From contig ONZQ02000012.1 in the NCBI GenBank assembly GCA_900312665.1, positions 4,540 through 68,539 on the forward strand: 64,000 nucleotides of DNA. The letters are read 5' to 3'. Shown in pieces: positions 9,374 through 21,269 of the stretch. A program made the position numbers and the translations under genes. Position 1 is the stretch's first letter, and the number at the start of each line of letters is the position of its first letter. Origin of the DNA: Cephalotrichum gorgonifer (Eukaryota > Ascomycota > Sordariomycetes > Microascales > Microascaceae). Below the pieces are notes generated by a model. The model saw only the letters and a list, made by a program, of their open reading frames with translations. It searched no databases and was not told where the DNA came from.

Positions 9374-10226
9374 GATATCTGCTCCATTTTGACAAAACGA
9401 GAAGAGTAGTTATCTTATATAGACTGGTAGAGACTGTAGAAATCAATCAAACCTTTTACCTCTTCCGGATTCCATGGCTGCCCCTAGGTTGGAGTGATAT
9501 TACGAACAACCTGTTCTCAATGAGAGGTAGAACCACAAGACAGAACTACGAGGCCGAGTGAACAGATATGTCCGGTCAGAGCAGAGTAGTCTACCAGGCT
9601 CGGAGGACCAGTCGTCGCTAGCCGGACTCCTCTACCCCCGGAGCGTTGGAATTGACGAATGTTTAGCAGCAACCAAGGCATTGTTGGCGTCCGCGGTGGT
9701 ACTTCTCTGCCACCTCCGCCGCCCCGGGCAATATCTGTACCCCCCTTTCTCGCCTCCACGTCCTGAGCAACCCCCTATTCCGCTCATCCTCGACCCTCCC
9801 CCCCAACCCTCTCCCGTTACCCCCTGCGACCGTCAGCCACGGCTCCCTAGATTTTTTACCCAAAGGCGTCCCGTCCCGCCTCAGCAAGCAAATCGCTGGC
9901 GCTGAGCATACATTTGCGGATGCCCCGTATGGTGGAGGATATCTGCAAAAAAGTTCCTCGGCGGCGCGGATATCACCTTCGTCGGCCCCACGGATTGCCA
10001 ACGCAACACGGAAAGCGTCTTGAACCATTTCGTACCATGAGACGTGCCAGACACGGGGGGCGATATCGATAGCGAGGATCCTGAAAAAGCAGGGCATGCA
10101 CCGCACCGCCATAGTAATGGTAGGCCCGGGGGGGGGGGGGGCAGCACCACCTGCACACATGTAACGAGCTGGAAGAAGAAAGAAGCCGAAATTGAATATT
10201 AAAAGTACCTATGGTAATTATAAAAA
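9374..10226. other. Intergenic between GH172 and LCB1 3' ends
   Basis: No gene seen. It contains C-rich stretches around 9720-9830 and a G homopolymer of more than ten bases near 10128-10141. Both flanking genes end here, so it should hold two 3' UTRs. Confidence 0.6.
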
Positions 10227-12038
10227 TTATTTGCGAGAAAGCACCTTCGTAACCGCGTGCCTAATTATCGTACCCGCCTTCTCGACTTCCTTCTTGCTCA
10301 GACCAACAGTCATGCAAACCTTCAGAGCCGGGCGCACTATCCAGGCTTCCCCCTTTGATTCGAAGCTAGCAGCACTTGGAACCGACTTCAGGCGCGTGAT
10401 AAGGACACCGTTCGACAAGGCCTGTGGATGGGTAGGTTAGACATGATGCTTACTCGCTCTGACGTACTGGAATAAACTTACCTCCTCGACACACTCCTGC
10501 AAGAGTCGTTCCTGGTCCTCTATTGTCAGGTTCCTCGTCTTGACGACGTCGTCCTTCAAGATCAGTAGCATGATTGGGTTTTCCGGGGAGCTCGTGCAGG
10601 TGACCCAGTCGCTGCGAGGATCAAGCTGTGCCCTCATGATCCTGACGTTCTCGCGGCAGTGGGAGATGACGTCGGGGTTGGACTGTAGCATGTTCAAGGT
10701 CTCGCTGGCGGTAACTGCAAGCATTGCAGGCAGCGCAGCGGAGAATGTGAACGAAGAAGACGAGACGCGCTGATGTTCGACGACATCCTTGGCGCCAGCA
10801 CAGAAGCCGCCACCGGCACAGAGAGGTCCTGCGAGAGAGCCAATGATCATATCCACCTGTGACGGGTCCACATTCTGCGCTTCCGTGAGACCTCGACCGG
10901 TTCGGCCAAGGACGCCGAACGACCACGTCTCGTCCAGAATGATGCGGAACTTGTACTTCTCCTTCAGCTCAACCTGGAAAACCACACGTCAGCATAAGAG
11001 AGACATGTCGCAGGGCCACATTGCCCGCCCAAACTTCAACAACACCGGTGACTTACCAGCTTAGGGAGATCAACGCCATCGCCCACTCTCTCGAAAAGGC
11101 CCTCGGTAACGATAAACCTGCGAGTCAACTTCTTGCGGCTCTGCTCATCTACCACCTTGCGCATGACACGTTCCAAGTCATCCATGTCTCCATGGTTGTA
11201 CCACTTTATGTTGCTTCTAGAGATCTGCAGACCTCTACGGATGGAGAAGTTGACCGCACGATCGGCAACAATGACATCTCCTCGCTTGCAGAAAGCTGGG
11301 ATCACGCTGGAAATGGTGGAGAAAGCCTGGGCGTAAACAATGCACGCCTCGGTGCCGATGTAGGATGCGATGTCGGCTTCCGTCTTCATATGTACGTCCT
11401 GGGTGCCGTAGAACTGAGGGGGGCCGCAGGGACCAACACCGTACGTGCGCAGTGTCTGGATGGCCTTTTCCTTGATCTGCTCGTTTGCGTTGAAGTTGTA
11501 GAAGTTGTACGATCCGAGGTTCGTTACCGTCTTGCCGTTAGATAGCTTGGATTTCGGACCGCTTGGGCTAAAGAATTGCCGAGGCATGAGCGGGATGCGT
11601 CTGGGAAGAGTTGGGGCTATAGGGGGGAAAAAAAGGGGGGGTATAGTACCCAACTATCACCGGCAGCCTTTCGCGCTCTGCAGCCTCTAGCGGAGTCTGT
11701 GACGCGACGAGAGGCTCTGGAACCCATTCTTCCACGAGGTCGTCGATTTCCTATGTAGATGTTAGACGAGGATCTGAAGAGTCGAAGGTGCCGAGAGAGT
11801 TTCGTACCTTTTCGCTCAGCTGGACGAAATTTTGTTTGTGGGTAGAGTAGGAGGGCGACAGCAAGTAGCGGACGAAGAAAATCACAAGCACGAGCTCGAT
11901 GGCGGACCGAATAGGATCGTTCTGGTAGCTGGACTGAACATATCGAACGATGACTGCAGAGCCCGGCACCTTCTGAAAACTGGTCGTCACGAGATTGGAA
12001 GCGGTGGCCAGCAGCTTCTGGGCGTCGTCGAGATCCAT
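10227..12038 (-). CDS. LCB1: Serine palmitoyltransferase subunit 1
   Basis: Subunit of the ER enzyme that condenses L-serine and palmitoyl-CoA to 3-ketosphinganine, the first step of sphingolipid synthesis. 509 aa in five exons: 12038-11808, 11750-11650, 11567-11057, 10973-10482 and 10421-10227. The first exon carries the N-terminal transmembrane helix (RSAIELVLVIFFVRYLL). The alpha-oxoamine synthase fold follows (NLGSYNFYNF, YGVGPCGPPQFYGT, ILDETWSFGVLGRTGRG). The PLP lysine expected in the catalytic LCB2 subunit is absent: the corresponding stretch reads GSLAGPLCAGGGF. This identifies LCB1 rather than LCB2. The Cys in YGVGPCGP matches the position mutated in human SPTLC1 neuropathy. Intron 2 contains adjacent C and T runs. 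Confidence 0.95.
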
Positions 12039-12873
12039 AGTGGACAGGGCCGGCGGAAAGGGCCGGCGGGCAAGGAGAAGGGTAAGGAATGTGGGTGTGA
12101 TACTTGAGGGTCGATCAAAGGAGAGAGGGTGGAAAGAGTTTCTGGTGCTTTACAGCGACCGACCAAACGCGACGCCAGAGGACGGTAGGTCCGGAAAGGA
12201 ATACTGTTGAGTACGTAATCACACGCCAACCAGCCGGGGTGGTTATATAATTATGGGTACGAGAACTTTAACAAGAATAAAAGTAATACCACACGTAATT
12301 AACTCCTGAAAAGTGGAGGCTCATGACATCCCGGAAATGAAGCTGCGAAGGAAGATACACACACAGGCCGGGGATTACATTGAACTATCACCGCTCATAC
12401 ACATATTTCGCCGGCAAGATCGATCGTTGGTGGTTACGGGCGGGTGAATGAATACATTAACTACACCAGGTCCAATACAAATACAAATAAGCCCCCGAGG
12501 AATTCGCTACAATTCACATCTGAAGCTTCCTCCTCGGCCAGGACGAGGCACACCGAAGCCATCGAGATCATGCCTTCGCATATGATCGTATATGTATACA
12601 GTACTAGCGCCCAGGGAAAAACTCGGCTACACTCTCGTACCGAGGCTCCGAGAGCTCGAAATCTCAAATTGAATACCATCTTGTGTCTCCACCGAACGAA
12701 GCAAACCGTGACAGCCAACAGATGCGGGAAGGAAGTAATGGAGGGAAACCGATAGCAGGAAAGAAACGTAAAACAAAAGGTAGAGAAAAAAATGCATTCT
12801 ATAAAATGTAAAATGGGACGCCTGACTTCGGGATGAAACAAACTTGGCGGACGGTCATCATTCCCCGCCCCGG
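12039..12873. other. Intergenic: LCB1 promoter and FKS1 3' region
   Basis: No gene seen. The half next to 12039 should hold the LCB1 promoter; the half next to 12873 the FKS1 3' UTR. Confidence 0.6.
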
Positions 12874-15800
12874 TTAGATTACCAGGAACTTGAACTTGTC
12901 ATTGTTGTTCGTCTTGTCCCCGCCGCCCTTCTTTGGATCGCCCGTCGGCTCAGCCGTAGTATCGTTATTGTTCTGGTTAATCGGCTGGACCAACTTGTAG
13001 TCGTCAAGGGCCGAGGGGAAGGCGCTCTTGGGAAGCTTAGGACCGACAATCGTTGGTGCGATTATGAGCCCGAGGAAAACGGCGAGCAAGAGGAAGTAGA
13101 GGACAGCGTAGCGGAACACACGCTTGCGCCTCAGCTTCGTCTGCTTCATCGAGTAGATGGGAGGCCGGATTTGCCGACTAAAACGAACGAACAAGTTAGG
13201 AAAACGTTGCCATCAAACCCCTGGGCACAATGTGGTGGGGACTTAGGGTTTTTTTTTTTTTTTTTTTTTAGTTTTTTTTTTTTGGGGGGGGGGGGTTTGG
13301 GGTTGGGGTTGGGCTACTTACCTAGGTAGCAGCCAGAAGAGCATCATCGAGTGCACCGTGTCAATCTTGGGAATGACGATGAACGGCGACATGAAGAAAA
13401 GAACGAAATGTCCGAGGACGAAGTCCGCGGCAAACATGCTCAACTCCGTTATCTTGCACAGGAACTCGCGAGCCGGCTGAGAAATCGAATGCCAGCCCAT
13501 GGAATACCACTTGCCGGTCCAGAATGCAATATTCGACGTGTCCGACTTGAACTCTCGAGTAAGAGCAAGGCTGACAATGAGTTTCAAGAGGAACCGCTGG
13601 AGCGCAGCGACGGCGATCATCCCGGCCATGGCCCTTGCGAAGTTGAAACTCTCGAGGTAGTACATGACCTCAAAGAAAATGAGCAGCATGATGACGGAGA
13701 TGGCGTGGGCGATGGCGGCTAGGACGCTGCCGAACTTCTTGCAGCACATACTCAACAGCGGCCCCATGCAACAAGCCATGGAGAACATGACGGCGAGAGT
13801 GCCGGCATTGATGGCTATGGGGGCGAAGGCGACGATCCCAACTCGGATCAGAGAATTGGTGGGACCATTGGTGTCGTCCGCATTACTGTCCACACCCGTC
13901 TGAGCATTGATGAAGAGATAGGGTATGACGGTTATGGCCACCAGCAATAGGGGGACGAAAATCTCGCCGAAGAACATGTTCGTGACGGCGGCGCGGGGAA
14001 CGTCGGCAGACATCTTGCTCGAGGGGTCGCCTAGAGCCTTGCGTTTGTAGCCCGTGATACGGGTCCGCGACAGCCGGCAGAAAGCGATCCAGGAAGAAGC
14101 ATGCGACCTGGAATTTCCCCTCGAGAGCCAGCGGAGGAACTCACGGTAATCGATAAAGAAGTCGTTCCACGCGAACTGGTGAGGATTGAAGATGAAGGGC
14201 GAAATGACCAGGGCCAACAGAGAGATCCAGAAGTACACTAGAGCGGCCTGCCAGACGGTGACCGTCGCGAACAGCAACATCATCAAGAGCCTCGCGCCGA
14301 AGTAAATCGAGGGCCCGGCAAATCGCGAGTAGAGCACGCCGAATGGGATGCGGGCTGTTGCGAAACCACGACCGGTTCCGATGTACCGCGCGCCACCAAA
14401 CGACAGGTCCTGTTGCACCGAGTTCGCGTATATCTGGCAAGTGAACACTTCGAAGAGCGGCGAGAGCGAGAAGATCTGCTTCGCCAACCGGGTTCCCGCT
14501 CTCAAGAAACCCTTCTCCGTCATTTCCTGCACCACCAGCGGAATGAACGCGAGGAAGAACACGAAGACAATGGAGATGACGCAACGGTACACCCAGTCCA
14601 CGAGGGCATCCGTGTTGGCGCAACCAGTCGGGAGCAGTGCATCCGTGATAGGAACGTCGGGGTTGTAGAAACAGGGGATCGTCTCGTGCCTGAGGGCTCC
14701 CAGGTTGAGAAGGGTGAGCATGAACAGCTGGACAGAAAGCATGATGAACATGTTGTTGATGTGGAAACCGGGATGTGCGTAGTAGAACGAGAGGAACCTG
14801 TCCAGAGGGAGTTGGGTACCGAGGTAGTAGTATTCCCTGGACAACATCTGCTCGCCCATACCGGTGCCGATCTTGGTGGTGAAGTTGAGAATGGAACCGA
14901 ACCCGAGATCACGCCCTTTGCCACACTGGTAATACTCGCAATGCTTGATACGGCCTCCCCTCAGCAGGGCATTCATACCGGCGTAGATGTCCTCGTTGAG
15001 ATGGAGTCCCTTCTGTGCCTTGGAGACTCCTCCTCTTGTGTTCATGAAGATGCCGTTCAGGAAATCAGGATGTCCGTAGTGAAGCTTGCCGCCAATCTGG
15101 GCCAACGTGCGGGCAAACAGGGTACCGAATGTCTGTTCCTTGCCAGCGGCGACGTCACCAAGAATTCCGATGTTCTCCGAGAAAATGTACTCTCGCGCAC
15201 CTAGGATAGCGACAGGGGCTGTGGTGTTATTCTTGACGCCCGGGGTGTAGGGGGACTGGGCTTCAACCTTCATCTCCTCGAATTCACCTAGAACGCTCCT
15301 GATCTTCAAGCACTCTTCTAGATAGTTGTCCTGGTTGGCATCGATCAGCTGGATGTATTCTCCGCGGTAGAAGATGATGGCGTGGTTCTGGTTGTCGGAT
15401 TTTCCATCTCCCAGGACAGGGTTGCCTGACAGCTGGACGCGGAACTTTGGCTTTCTCATCCCGTTCTCCATGATTTCGGAGTGGCCATCGATCAGAGCCG
15501 AGTAGAGGCGCGGTTCTTCACCCTCGACCAACGGTGGTTCCTCGTCGAGGTACGCAATTTGCAGGTCCGGGTAAGCTCGCAGGAGGAATTCGGCATTTTC
15601 CATTTCCTCCTTCTTGAATTTAGCATACCGTTGCATCGAGACCATGAGCTTGAACTTGCGTCTCGCCATCCGCTCCAGTTCCCTTTCGAGCTTGTCCGAG
15701 TTGCCACCGAACATCTGCACCACCTCAGGGTTCTCAACGCGGTAGAGGAGCTTAATGGCCCGGCTGTAATTCATAAAGCCCGACACCGTGCGGTAGAGGG

Positions 15801-18800
15801 TCTGGGATCGCAGAGACGCCCAGATACGTGTTCGAAGGGTGTATTCCGGAGCGGACGACTTGAAGCCGATGCAGTAGAAGGGCAGATCGTCGATCTTGCT
15901 CTTGGCCGTGTCTTTCTCGTTCTTGTCCAACTCTGCTCCATTGAATTGCGAAGTTTCGTCGGCAAGGATCTTGGTGTCCTTCACGAAGCAGTCCCACTCG
16001 TGCGGGTGAAGCTGTTTCAGATACTCCAGCAGCGTTACACGCGAGTACGGTTCGTCTTCTCGAATGATCTCCCTCAGGGAGAGCAGTATCTTCTCACTGT
16101 AATGAGGAATGAGAACGGTGAAGGTAGGCATGTTGTCGACGGGGACTGGTTCCGGGATCGGCGTCGACAGCGACTGAGCGAAGAAGGATAGGCGGCGGTC
16201 TGCCTCGCTGTGGGACGGGAAAAACTCCGCCTTGAACGAGTGGTCCTCCTGCGAGACGAAGAACGTCGGCGCCCTCAACGTACGCTTGCCCTCTTGCTCG
16301 GACGGAACCTGATGGTAGAGGAGCTTCTGCACATGGTCGATAGCCAGCAGGTGCTCTCTGTACATCGAGATCACGATGGCGTTCCAAATCTGAGAAATCA
16401 GCACCTTGGGCTTGTATTTGATTTCCATGTCAGTGGTTGCGAGAATCTTCGAATAGATGCGTTTCGGCAACCGCGCATAGACATTACGCCACGGCGTCCA
16501 GATGGACGATCCTAGGTAGAAGGATCGCGCGATCGAAAAGGCGGTATTAACCAGCACGTAGAAGAGGTACGTGTCGAGGAAGAAGAAGATGAGGTCGGTG
16601 AACATCATGAGACCAAGCAAGATCATGGGCTGGTTCTTGCACAGGATGTCTGCGGCACCTCCGAACAAGCTGTCGCCGAGGCAGTTGATCTTCATGATGG
16701 ACAGGTACCGAATAGGGTCGCGGAACGACATCGTGAGGTAGATGTACGACTCGCCGAACTTGAGACCGAAAACAACAAGCCAAAGGCCAAAGGACATGGC
16801 CATGTCGTTCCCTGTGAGGCGTGGGTAGCTCGCTGTAAAGGTCTGACTTGCCACGTACCGGCGGGAATTCTTGGTCAGGTAACTGCCGAATAGCCCGCCA
16901 AGAGGCATGACGGAGAAGAAGAAGTACGTGAAGACAGCGATGATGAACTGGACGATGCCCAGAATCTTGGCGATGTTCTCCTTCAGGATTGGCTCCTTGA
17001 AGCCAAACACGTACACACTGGGCGCGAGGTTCAAGATGAATATCCCGATGAGGAACATTAGTCGCTTGGTTAAATGCTGTGCGCCGGCCCAACGGCGAGG
17101 TACGTACGCCCATTCGGCGAGAGTCGCAAAGATTTGGATCAAGGACGCAATGGCTCCGCCAAGAGCGACGATTGACCATTGTTTCGAAGCCACGGGTTGG
17201 TTGTTTTCGCGCTGTTTATACTCGCTGCCGAGGAGGAGAGTCGGGGAGTTGTATGCCGTGTAGAACCAGAACATGCAGATGTGCATAATCCAGATGCGGT
17301 TGAAGTTAACAAGCATATGGAACCAGGAACGGGTCTCTTTGTAGGTCTTGAAAAAGCACTTGCTCCACAAAACATCCTTCAACTTCAGATACCGTTCGGC
17401 GGGAGGTATGTCGACGAGCTTTGCCTTGTCTTCCATCACGATCCGTTCGATGCCTTCAGGGTACCAGAACAGCTGGTTGCAGTCGTCGTAGCCTACTGTC
17501 TTGTTGTGATCCCGCTCACGTCGGACGTAGACGCCGTCAAGGATCTCATAACACTGGTCCCGGATGTACTGGTAGAGAGGCGTGATGACGTTGTTGAGAT
17601 AGGTGAACTCCTCGACTGGCTCGACCGAGTTCTGGCACGCTGGAGAGTTCAGGTAGTCGTCCGCACACTTGAAGATGAAGCAGAGACACTCCGGCATGAA
17701 GCGCACTTGATTCGCCTCCCCCCAACAGAGAAGGTAGAGAGCGATCTGGCGAGTGCGGTCATGCTGCGACATGCGGTTCATCCTTGTCTTCCACCGGAAC
17801 TCGGCGGCCTCGAGACTGTCATCGCCCTCCAAATCCTGCAAAGCATCCGCCTCCGTCTGGTCCTCGTCATTGCCCTTCTTCTTCTTCTTCTTCGTCTTAC
17901 GACGCAGACCCTTCCCTTTCATATTGGCAAACCCAACAGCGTCATCGAGGTCGAGATGGGCAGCGAAGTACCATTTGCGATAGTTTGCGTTATCGCCGCC
18001 GATGTAATCAGCATGCAGGGAAAGAAGTGCCTGGTTCGGAGTCATGCGGGAAGCCCTGGAGTCGAGCAGTACCATGAAGTGGTCATACATGTTCCGCATG
18101 CTATCTCGTTGGAAGCCGAACTTGGCGGTTAGGTCAATGAAGATGTCTTCGATCTCTTCCTTGGACAGGGGAATCTGGTCTTCGGACGTCCAGGCTGGAT
18201 AGGGTTCACGAGATCGCTGACTGCCGGGGAGGGCGTTTCCATAGTCCATGCCGTAATTGGGCGTCGAGGTACCAGACGAGCGGTTTGCGTACGAGACCTG
18301 GGAGGACGGGGGGCGGTAGCCATGGCCGCCCATCTGGCTGTCGTCGTAACTATTGTATCGGTCATCCGCTCGGCCCTGGTAATCCATGTCCGCACCCCTG
18401 GCCGTGAAGTCACTGAAGGTTTCGGAATCGTCGTGCCCCCCATGGGGATGACCCCCTCCGTGCCCTTGGTTGTAGTGCTGGTCGTGGTACCCGCCGTTGT
18501 TGTAGTAGTCATCCTGGTATTGGTCATGGTTATCATAGTACCCCCCGTCTTGATGATAAGGGTTGCTCGGATCGGCGTTGTAGTAGCCCCTGAGGATGAC
18601 CGGTTAGCTGTGAGTCTGCTAGAAGCAACATCGCGAGTGCACTTACGATTCATCGTAATACCCATCACCGGCATGGTGACTGTCCTGGTGACCGGCCGGA
18701 TGACCGCCATTGTCGTGGCCATTGTGGTCGTAGTACCGGTCGTCGTCCTGATAATAATGGTCTTGCTGCTGGCCATGCGCCTGGCCGTAGCCATCGTCAT

Positions 18801-18834
18801 AGCCATGCTGGCCACCTCCGGGGTGTCCGGACAT
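12874..18834 (-). CDS. FKS1: 1,3-beta-glucan synthase catalytic subunit (GT48)
   Basis: Plasma-membrane enzyme that polymerises UDP-glucose into cell-wall 1,3-beta-glucan; target of echinocandins. 1919 aa in three exons: 18834-18647, 18589-13322 and 13177-12874. The N-terminus (about residues 1-140) is rich in Tyr, His, Gly and Asp, as in other Pezizomycotina. FKS1_dom1 (DQIPLSKEEIEDIFIDLTAKFGF) is followed by the first membrane block, the large cytosolic GT48 domain, and the RGFATARIPF motif before the second membrane block. The last exon supplies the final transmembrane helix. Hot-spot region 1 reads YLTMSFRDPIR (residues 680-690), with Tyr where many susceptible fungi have Phe. Intron 2 (13178-13321) is a low-complexity C/A tract on the sense strand. 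An out-of-frame ATG lies just upstream of the start. Confidence 0.97.
13178..13321 (-). repeat. Low-complexity FKS1 intron 2 (poly-A, poly-C)
   Basis: On the sense strand the intron runs CCCCAACCCC-like repeats, eleven or more C, then two long A runs separated by CT, before a normal acceptor. It resembles no mobile element. Confidence 0.65.
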
Positions 18835-21269
18835 TGTGCTCGCAGACTATTTCGATAAGCCATGTTAGCTAGATAGCCCCACGAACATGATACGTTTCGT
18901 AGAAAAGGGCGAAGCGAGAGCATTCGTGGGCTAACTGACTAGTGGTTCAAATGGTCATCGGCGAAGTGCAAGGCATCAGTCAGATATGGCCCTTGAACCA
19001 AAAGATGGCTTGGGGGCAGCTGTTTGGGACTCGGCCTTTGCAGTGGCTGAGGTTGACGAGGCTATAGTGCAACCGGGGTCGTAAGCTGGCCGACGGTTGG
19101 GTTGTTGGGCAAAAAATGTGCGTCTGGCGAGTGTGGCGGATGGACGGGATTCGAACAGTTAATGTTCACCGGGTTTCCGCGACGTGATGATTGCCCCGAC
19201 GTGGATGGAAACGAAGGAATAAATGCGTAACGAGAGTGCGACCGCGTTCGGTCAGTGAGCGAGTGGATCGAGAAATGAAAAGAACGAAGAAAAATGTGTG
19301 AAGGGGGGGGGGGAGAGAGGAACAAGGCGAGAAGAATGTTGGTGGATAGCTCCCTCGTCCTTAGACCAAGAGAAAAGGAGTCAGGGTTAGAGAGCGCCGG
19401 AGGTTCGAGAGGAAAAGACCAACGGAGGTTTCGTCCACCGGAAAGATGGCGGGAGGGGCGGAAGGGAGGGACGCCAGTGGATCGAAACGCTCGTGTCCAG
19501 TTCCGGCAAAAAGGGGGTCGGAGTGGGTGGGTGGCTGTGTGTTTTCGTGTCCACACCTCAGCTCGGTACTATTCCTTCGTACTTGTAGCGCGTTCCTCCT
19601 TCGCTGGCGTCTGCCGATGTCACACGCTAATACTGGAAGTCACGGGCCTAATCGGTGCAGGTGGTTGGGTACATTAGTTAGCCCGGTGGTACATACTCAG
19701 GGGTAACCTAGCTTAAAGTGGTGTTATGTCTCTGAGTTGTATGCAAGTTGGACCTGCAAGTACACTTGGATTCGCAGGTTAGGTGGGTCTAGGCCTTCCA
19801 TTCAACATTCAGGGCTGGGGCTGGCCAGCCATTTGTAACGCGAGGCAACTTGGTTCATGCAGCTTGACGGAGCAAGTGGCGAAATTCCGCGCCCAACTTC
19901 ACAGATCCCCTCGACTAGGTAACTTTCAGAGTTTTACTCGTACACACAGGTGATGAGCCATCCCCTACATTATTATTTTGACAGCCCAACGAAGACGATA
20001 GCTTTTGCACGTAAGAAGACGATTGGCGACCTTGGGAGCGGCTTGGTAAAGTATATTATATTCTTGTATAACCGTACTGCTTTCATTTGCCCTACCTCAA
20101 GATCAGGGAAGTGCGTACTTTGTAATATATTGCAGGAGGGGTGCGTGTATTCTTATCTTCCCTGCCTCCATAATGCAAAAATAGGATGGCGCCGGCATGC
20201 TGATCTCCGGGAAATTTGCTTTCCAAGCCCTACGCCCGTTCTCTGTAATACTACTCGTACAGCGTATGGGTACTTTAAAGTAGTACGTGTACTCGTGTTT
20301 GTATCGTACTATACTGGTACAGAGAAGTCAGACATGTTCGACCACGGGGGCCATATGGCATGACGAAAACTACTTCATTTTTGTCGCTTCGGGCACCCAC
20401 TCCACTTCAACTACGTACCCACCCCCCCCGGCACTGGTGCGTCTTTCCAAGGAGGAAGGAAGCGCCGGGAGTGTGCTTGTGTTTTCCTCCAACCCGTACT
20501 TCCCTGGTCTTTAATGACCGAGCGTTGCATGTTGCTCGATTATGATCGGAGATCGCGCGGGATGCAGGTATTAATCAATCTGTCATTTGCATCCATCCAT
20601 GTCGTCATCGCGATATCATCGGAACCAAAGAAATAATTTTTCCCACGTTTCCTGGTTGCGGACCATGCGCCTTCCAAGAGAAAGTGCTTACTTGCTTCGG
20701 GATACAAATCCGCGTATTGGCTTGCGTTTTGATGTGCTCCTGTCATGATCCCACCCTTATCCGGCTATTCCCCATGTCCTCCAAGGGAAATGCGATGCGG
20801 CTATACTCCCAGCGAAGCCAAATAGGACCCTCCATATGATTTTATGGCGGAGATGGAACAGTCGGAATGAGGAAGATATTGCAGTATCCATACCTGTAGG
20901 CGTTATGGTACGCGCCATGGGGGTGAATACATGACACTGAGTGAGACAGGTTGCAGTCCGAGTACTCTGAATCTGTAACCAGTCGCTGGGTGACTAAGCG
21001 GTTCTACCTCGTTGCCCAGTGCAACTGCCACTTGCCTGTGTACATTGTGAGACTGTCCGGTCTTTGTCTTGGTTGTGTTGTTACGGAGGAGATCGCCCAC
21101 GGCATGCATTCTGAGGGAAGCCACTTAAAGGACCCCCTCAGTTACATGCTTCGCGGCCTGATGGATTGTGCGAGCCTCGCGCCTATCGAATGCCCGCCCT
21201 CCCTTTGAGCAGCCCTTGTTGACATTTTAACGCCTACACCCACGTCCACAGCCCACTCCTCCTTGAGCA
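18835..21269. other. Long intergenic region, divergent promoter of FKS1 and the SprT-like gene
   Basis: 2.4 kb without a recognisable gene. It must contain the FKS1 5' leader and promoter (near 18835-19700, with a G run near 19302-19312) and the promoter of the plus-strand protease gene. Scattered short ORFs show no domain or codon pattern that I trust. Confidence 0.55.

Noticed and set aside
13236..13315. Telomere-like repeat in FKS1 intron 2 (TTTGGGGTTGGGG on the plus strand)
   Set aside because: Only two or three imperfect units, not the fungal TTAGGG repeat, and it is inside a well-defined intron.
14413..15204. 263-codon plus-strand frame within FKS1 and similar antisense frames at 15481-16191 and 17179-18132
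   Set aside because: All are shadows of the FKS1 coding sequence, with no recognisable domain.
18129..18923. 264-codon minus-strand frame overlapping the FKS1 N-terminus, rich in Met and Thr
   Set aside because: It is the shifted frame of the repetitive Tyr/Asp/Gly/His-coding FKS1 start; the FKS1 frame with its short intron is clearly the real one.
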